From DASZMJ01 sp035551935 (GTDB taxonomy: Bacteria; Planctomycetota; Planctomycetia; Isosphaerales; Isosphaeraceae): DNA of 7,514 bases. The position numbers were made by a program, and so were the translations under genes. Numbering within the stretch: position 1 is the first letter of the stretch; the number at the start of each line of letters is the position of its first letter. Below the pieces are notes generated by a model. The model was given only the letters and a program-made list of their open reading frames with translations. It had not been told where the DNA came from and made no database searches. The DNA is taken from positions 1-7,514 of the forward strand of contig DASZMJ010000154.1 in the NCBI GenBank assembly GCA_035551935.1. Direction: 5' to 3'. Shown here in pieces: positions 6,501-7,514 of the stretch.

Positions 6501-7218
6501 GCTCGATGCCGTTCTCGAGCAGGATGTTCGCCGGCTTGACGTCGCGATGGATCAAGCCTTGAGCATGAGCCGCCGCAAGCCCGCGCGCCGCCTGCATGCC
6601 GATCCGCAGGACTTCCTTCACCTCCAGGGGCCCCGTGTGATCGATTCGCTCCTGCAACGACTTGCCGGCGACGTACTGCATGACCAGGTACGGCAACCCC
6701 TTGCACTCGTCGACCGCGTGGATCGTGACGACGTGATCGTGGCTGATCGACGCCGCGGCCCGCGCCTCGCGGACGAACCGCCGCCGCGCGGTGGCGCTGG
6801 TTGCGTACTGGGGCGCGAGCACCTTGATCGCCACCGGCCGGTGCAAGGCCGGGTCGAACCCCTTGAGGACGATTCCCCAGCCCCCCCGGCCGATGACGCC
6901 GAGCACCTCGTACGGCCCGAATCGGCCGATCTGGTCGGGATCGTCCGGGTCCGGCGGGTCGAGGAAGCCGGGGATGCCGTCGTCGACCGGGGGCGCCTCG
7001 TGGGTCTCGCGCGTGTCGTCGCGACGGCCGACACCCTCGGCCAGGCCGCGGACATCATTCCACATCCCGCTCGCCGCGGCGAGCCCATCGAACGCCTCGC
7101 GACACGTCTCGCAACCTTCCAGGTGCGCGGCGATCGCCGCCTGCTCGTCCGGGGCGAGCCGGTCATCCAGCAGGTCCTTCAGGCGGTCACGCTCAGGGCA
7201 GCGGGGATCGGGAGGCAT
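3466..7218 (-). CDS. Zinc-finger / Ser-Thr kinase / TM / PEGA-like / WD40 / coiled-coil signalling protein
   Basis: A 1250-residue Hanks-type Ser/Thr kinase that probably relays an envelope signal to the cytoplasm. Order of parts: an anti-sigma-type zinc finger (C7 and H32-x3-C36-x2-C39); a complete kinase domain (about 101-360) with loop GRGGWG (110-115), Lys132, Glu151, HRDVKPAN (D226), DFG (245-247) and GTPQYMAPE (265-273); a Pro/Arg linker; one membrane helix (about 404-418) with KPRRPR on its inner side; a PEGA-like beta domain (about 436-510); a Pro-rich linker; seven WD40-like blades (about 600-928, with IWDL, IWDV, LYDV, YYDL, IYDP and RFWL strand ends); an Ala/Pro linker; and a long coiled coil (about 985-1232). 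All residues needed for kinase activity are present. ATG 7218 is fixed by AAGGAG 8 nt upstream and by the domain order. It is cotranscribed with the upstream sigma factor (33-bp gap). The Arg-rich final residues are read antisense to the phosphatase end. Confidence 0.95.
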   Translation of the reverse strand: MPPDPRCPERDRLKDLLDDRLAPDEQAAIAAHLEGCETCREAFDGLAAASGMWNDVRGLAEGVGRRDDTRETHEAPPVDDGIPGFLDPPDPDDPDQIGRFGPYEVLGVIGRGGWGIVLKGFDPALHRPVAIKVLAPQYATSATARRRFVREARAAASISHDHVVTIHAVDECKGLPYLVMQYVAGKSLQERIDHTGPLEVKEVLRIGMQAARGLAAAHAQGLIHRDVKPANILLENGIERVKLTDFGLARAVDDASLTQSGLVAGTPQYMAPEQARGEAVDHRADLFSLGGVLYAMATGHSPFRGWSTMAVLRRVCDEAPRPVREANPDIPEEVAAVIHRLLAKDPAERFASAGEVADVLSSQLARRQHAAPTVDAPEVGPQKAPHEPARSTAPKPRRPRVGEYLVIAAGMLMVLVVTNPFGVASQVKEFVQTVLRIKTAHGTLVLNLDDPNIKVRVDGEDVVLDGAGPNTITLSPGSHDLRASTGDGREAGMLVTIERGDKKVASIRHEPSGQPALVVGDRSATLLPKPIPPGEETQVIERTTIAADRVGTAPPSMRHGPVGIATPATPGHPDLAPLPATEGSGPSVATRPAKLPRPELRTSIATNGTVQALAFSRDGCLVATGESPQILLTPDLSFRSRIADPLWEGPKWYDVSRRVGRIEALAIAPEGNAFALGGCGNPATLTIWDLDPNRPPDESRARTFVEQEAGFTALAYSPDGKHLAVGDAAGTVKIWDVATGRILSDLTNEKEHATPITHLIFFKDGRGTNGMAVLLEADRVRGDRGFGLRLYDVEGVRAGISRTLDVTGGSRGPDFEFTAECLAVSPDAKSLFVGTKGGGIRYYDLTLGGRLRRIFGDVTPTALALTPDGKALIVGNPAGEVTIYDPPTGREGTRFKAHRGRIRSIAVAPDGGMFATGSDDKVIRFWLLVPTPIAAAPAALVPAVPAAPPATTSHAGNADDHGRAAMIALARKNGGRMPAAGEDEPRRDEATVELARSLVDQAERRLAEAEAAREEARGDVERANKEIVVAEKTLSARESHLKRIQQLVAQNAVEARTLEETRLHNDEAAMGVRVARARAALAESKVASAEARVAEARAELAVAELNLRAIEQPEPGLRDQQHKARIAQAERELEVARAERQSASRAVEVARAALEREVADRKYLEHVVARVNELVEKRAIEQRLADEEKDRLEITIATEQARTADLKAAESRLKLAERRVTDAEARLKRLKGGDAQREGPARAEGSSRRR
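3523..4251 (-). repeat. Tandem pair of membrane-fusion-protein-like alpha-hairpins inside the kinase
   Basis: Kinase residues about 990-1232 are almost pure heptad-like helix rich in Ala, Glu and Arg, arranged as two hairpins with a 127-residue period. The turns align: RIQQLVAQNAVE (1043-1054) with RVNELVEKRAIE (1170-1181). Pairing gives identities at R, L, V, A and E, with V/I at the position before the Glu. Both match the tip spacing of AcrA-type hairpins (R-x3-L-x6-S), except that the Ser position is Glu in both copies. A Pro-containing break (EQPEPG, 1111-1116) separates the copies. The duplication is seen directly at protein level; similarity to membrane-fusion hairpins is my reading of the pattern. 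Confidence 0.6.
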
Positions 7219-7226
7219 GGATTCGA

Positions 7227-7232
7227 CTCCTT
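7227..7232 (-). promoter_or_regulatory. Ribosome binding site of the kinase gene
   Basis: AAGGAG on the minus strand lies 8 nt upstream of ATG 7218. It is the strongest Shine-Dalgarno match in the window and decides the start of the kinase gene. It sits inside the 33-bp gap after the sigma-factor stop codon, which supports translation from a shared mRNA. Confidence 0.8.
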
Positions 7233-7251
7233 CGGGCGAGGGGTCCGATGT

Positions 7252-7514
7252 TCAGGGCTTCTCCAACTCTTCGATCACCTGGCGGAGCCGGGCCATGACG
7301 CGGCTGCGGGCGACGTAGAGGGCGCCGAGCGAGAGGCCGAGGTCGGCGGCGACGGCCTTGGGGGACTCGTCCTCGACGCCGGTCCGCCAGAAGGCCTGCC
7401 AGGTCGTGGGGCGGAACTCGTCGCGGACGCGGTCGGCGGCCCAGCGGAAGAGCTGGCGGCGATACTCGGCGTCGAACAACGCGGTGTCGTCGGGGTCGGG
7501 GGCGGGTTGCTGCT
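7252..7514 (-). CDS. ECF-type RNA polymerase sigma factor, C-terminal part (5' end outside window)
   Basis: The frame runs in from the window edge to TGA (complement of 7252-7254) and gives about 86 residues. It covers the end of the region 2-4 linker and sigma region 4: QLFRWAADRVRDEFRPTT, then WQAFWRT, then the helix-turn-helix SPKAVAADLGLSLGALYVAR, ending RQVIEELEKP. Region 4 reads the -35 element of target promoters. The WQAFW and ALYVARSRV patterns are typical of the ECF sigma factors that planctomycetes carry next to Ser/Thr kinases. An internal TTG (complement of 7477-7479) is not the real start, because family similarity continues upstream of it; residues before it (PDPDDTAL) are a normal linker. 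With the zinc-finger kinase 33 bp downstream, a sigma/anti-sigma or sigma/kinase partnership is likely. Promoter and region 2 are out of view. Confidence 0.9.
   Translation of the reverse strand, partial: QQPAPDPDDTALFDAEYRRQLFRWAADRVRDEFRPTTWQAFWRTGVEDESPKAVAADLGLSLGALYVARSRVMARLRQVIEELEKP

Noticed and set aside
1..7514. CRISPR array, tRNA, rRNA, insertion sequence or attachment site
   Set aside because: I saw no regularly spaced direct repeats, no tRNA or rRNA pattern, no transposase reading frame and no flanking terminal repeats.

Overview
The window is very GC-rich and looks like a planctomycete chromosome, most likely the Isosphaeraceae/Gemmatales side of the phylum. The main reasons are an ECF sigma factor placed directly upstream of a giant Ser/Thr kinase that carries a zinc-finger head and a WD40 tail, a Uma2-family remnant, and a large PhoA-like phosphatase with an extended N-terminal region. 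This assignment is an inference from gene style; no rRNA or other marker gene is present.

Layout. Positions 1-336 (+) hold debris: the last 36 codons of an unrecognised protein, then a headless C-terminal piece of a Uma2-family (PD-(D/E)XK-like) protein. The remnant ends 6 bp before the stop codon of glgC (343-1584, minus), a complete ADP-glucose pyrophosphorylase gene for glycogen synthesis. A 190-bp divergent spacer (1585-1774) separates glgC from a PhoA-superfamily alkaline phosphatase (1775-3514, plus). The spacer contains a good sigma-70-like promoter facing glgC and an imperfect dyad centred on its -35 box. The phosphatase converges on, and overlaps by 49 bp, a 1250-codon kinase gene (3466-7218, minus). 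That kinase is preceded, 33 bp away and with a strong ribosome binding site, by the 3' end of an ECF-type sigma factor gene (7252-7514, minus, cut by the window edge).

How the genes work together. The sigma factor and the kinase look like one signalling operon. The kinase begins with an H-x3-C-x2-C anti-sigma-type zinc finger, followed by an intact RD-type kinase domain. A single membrane helix should place a PEGA-like domain, a seven-bladed WD40-type propeller and a roughly 240-residue coiled coil outside the cytoplasm. The coiled coil is a tandem pair with a 127-residue period, and each copy resembles the alpha-hairpin of membrane-fusion (AcrA/MacA/HlyD-type) proteins. Both hairpin tips read R-x3-L-x6-E, against the R-x3-L-x6-S docking motif of AcrA. 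A sensor kinase with envelope-spanning-pump-like hairpins, paired with its own sigma factor, is the most unusual thing in the window. glgC and the phosphatase are separate metabolic genes with no visible functional tie to that operon.
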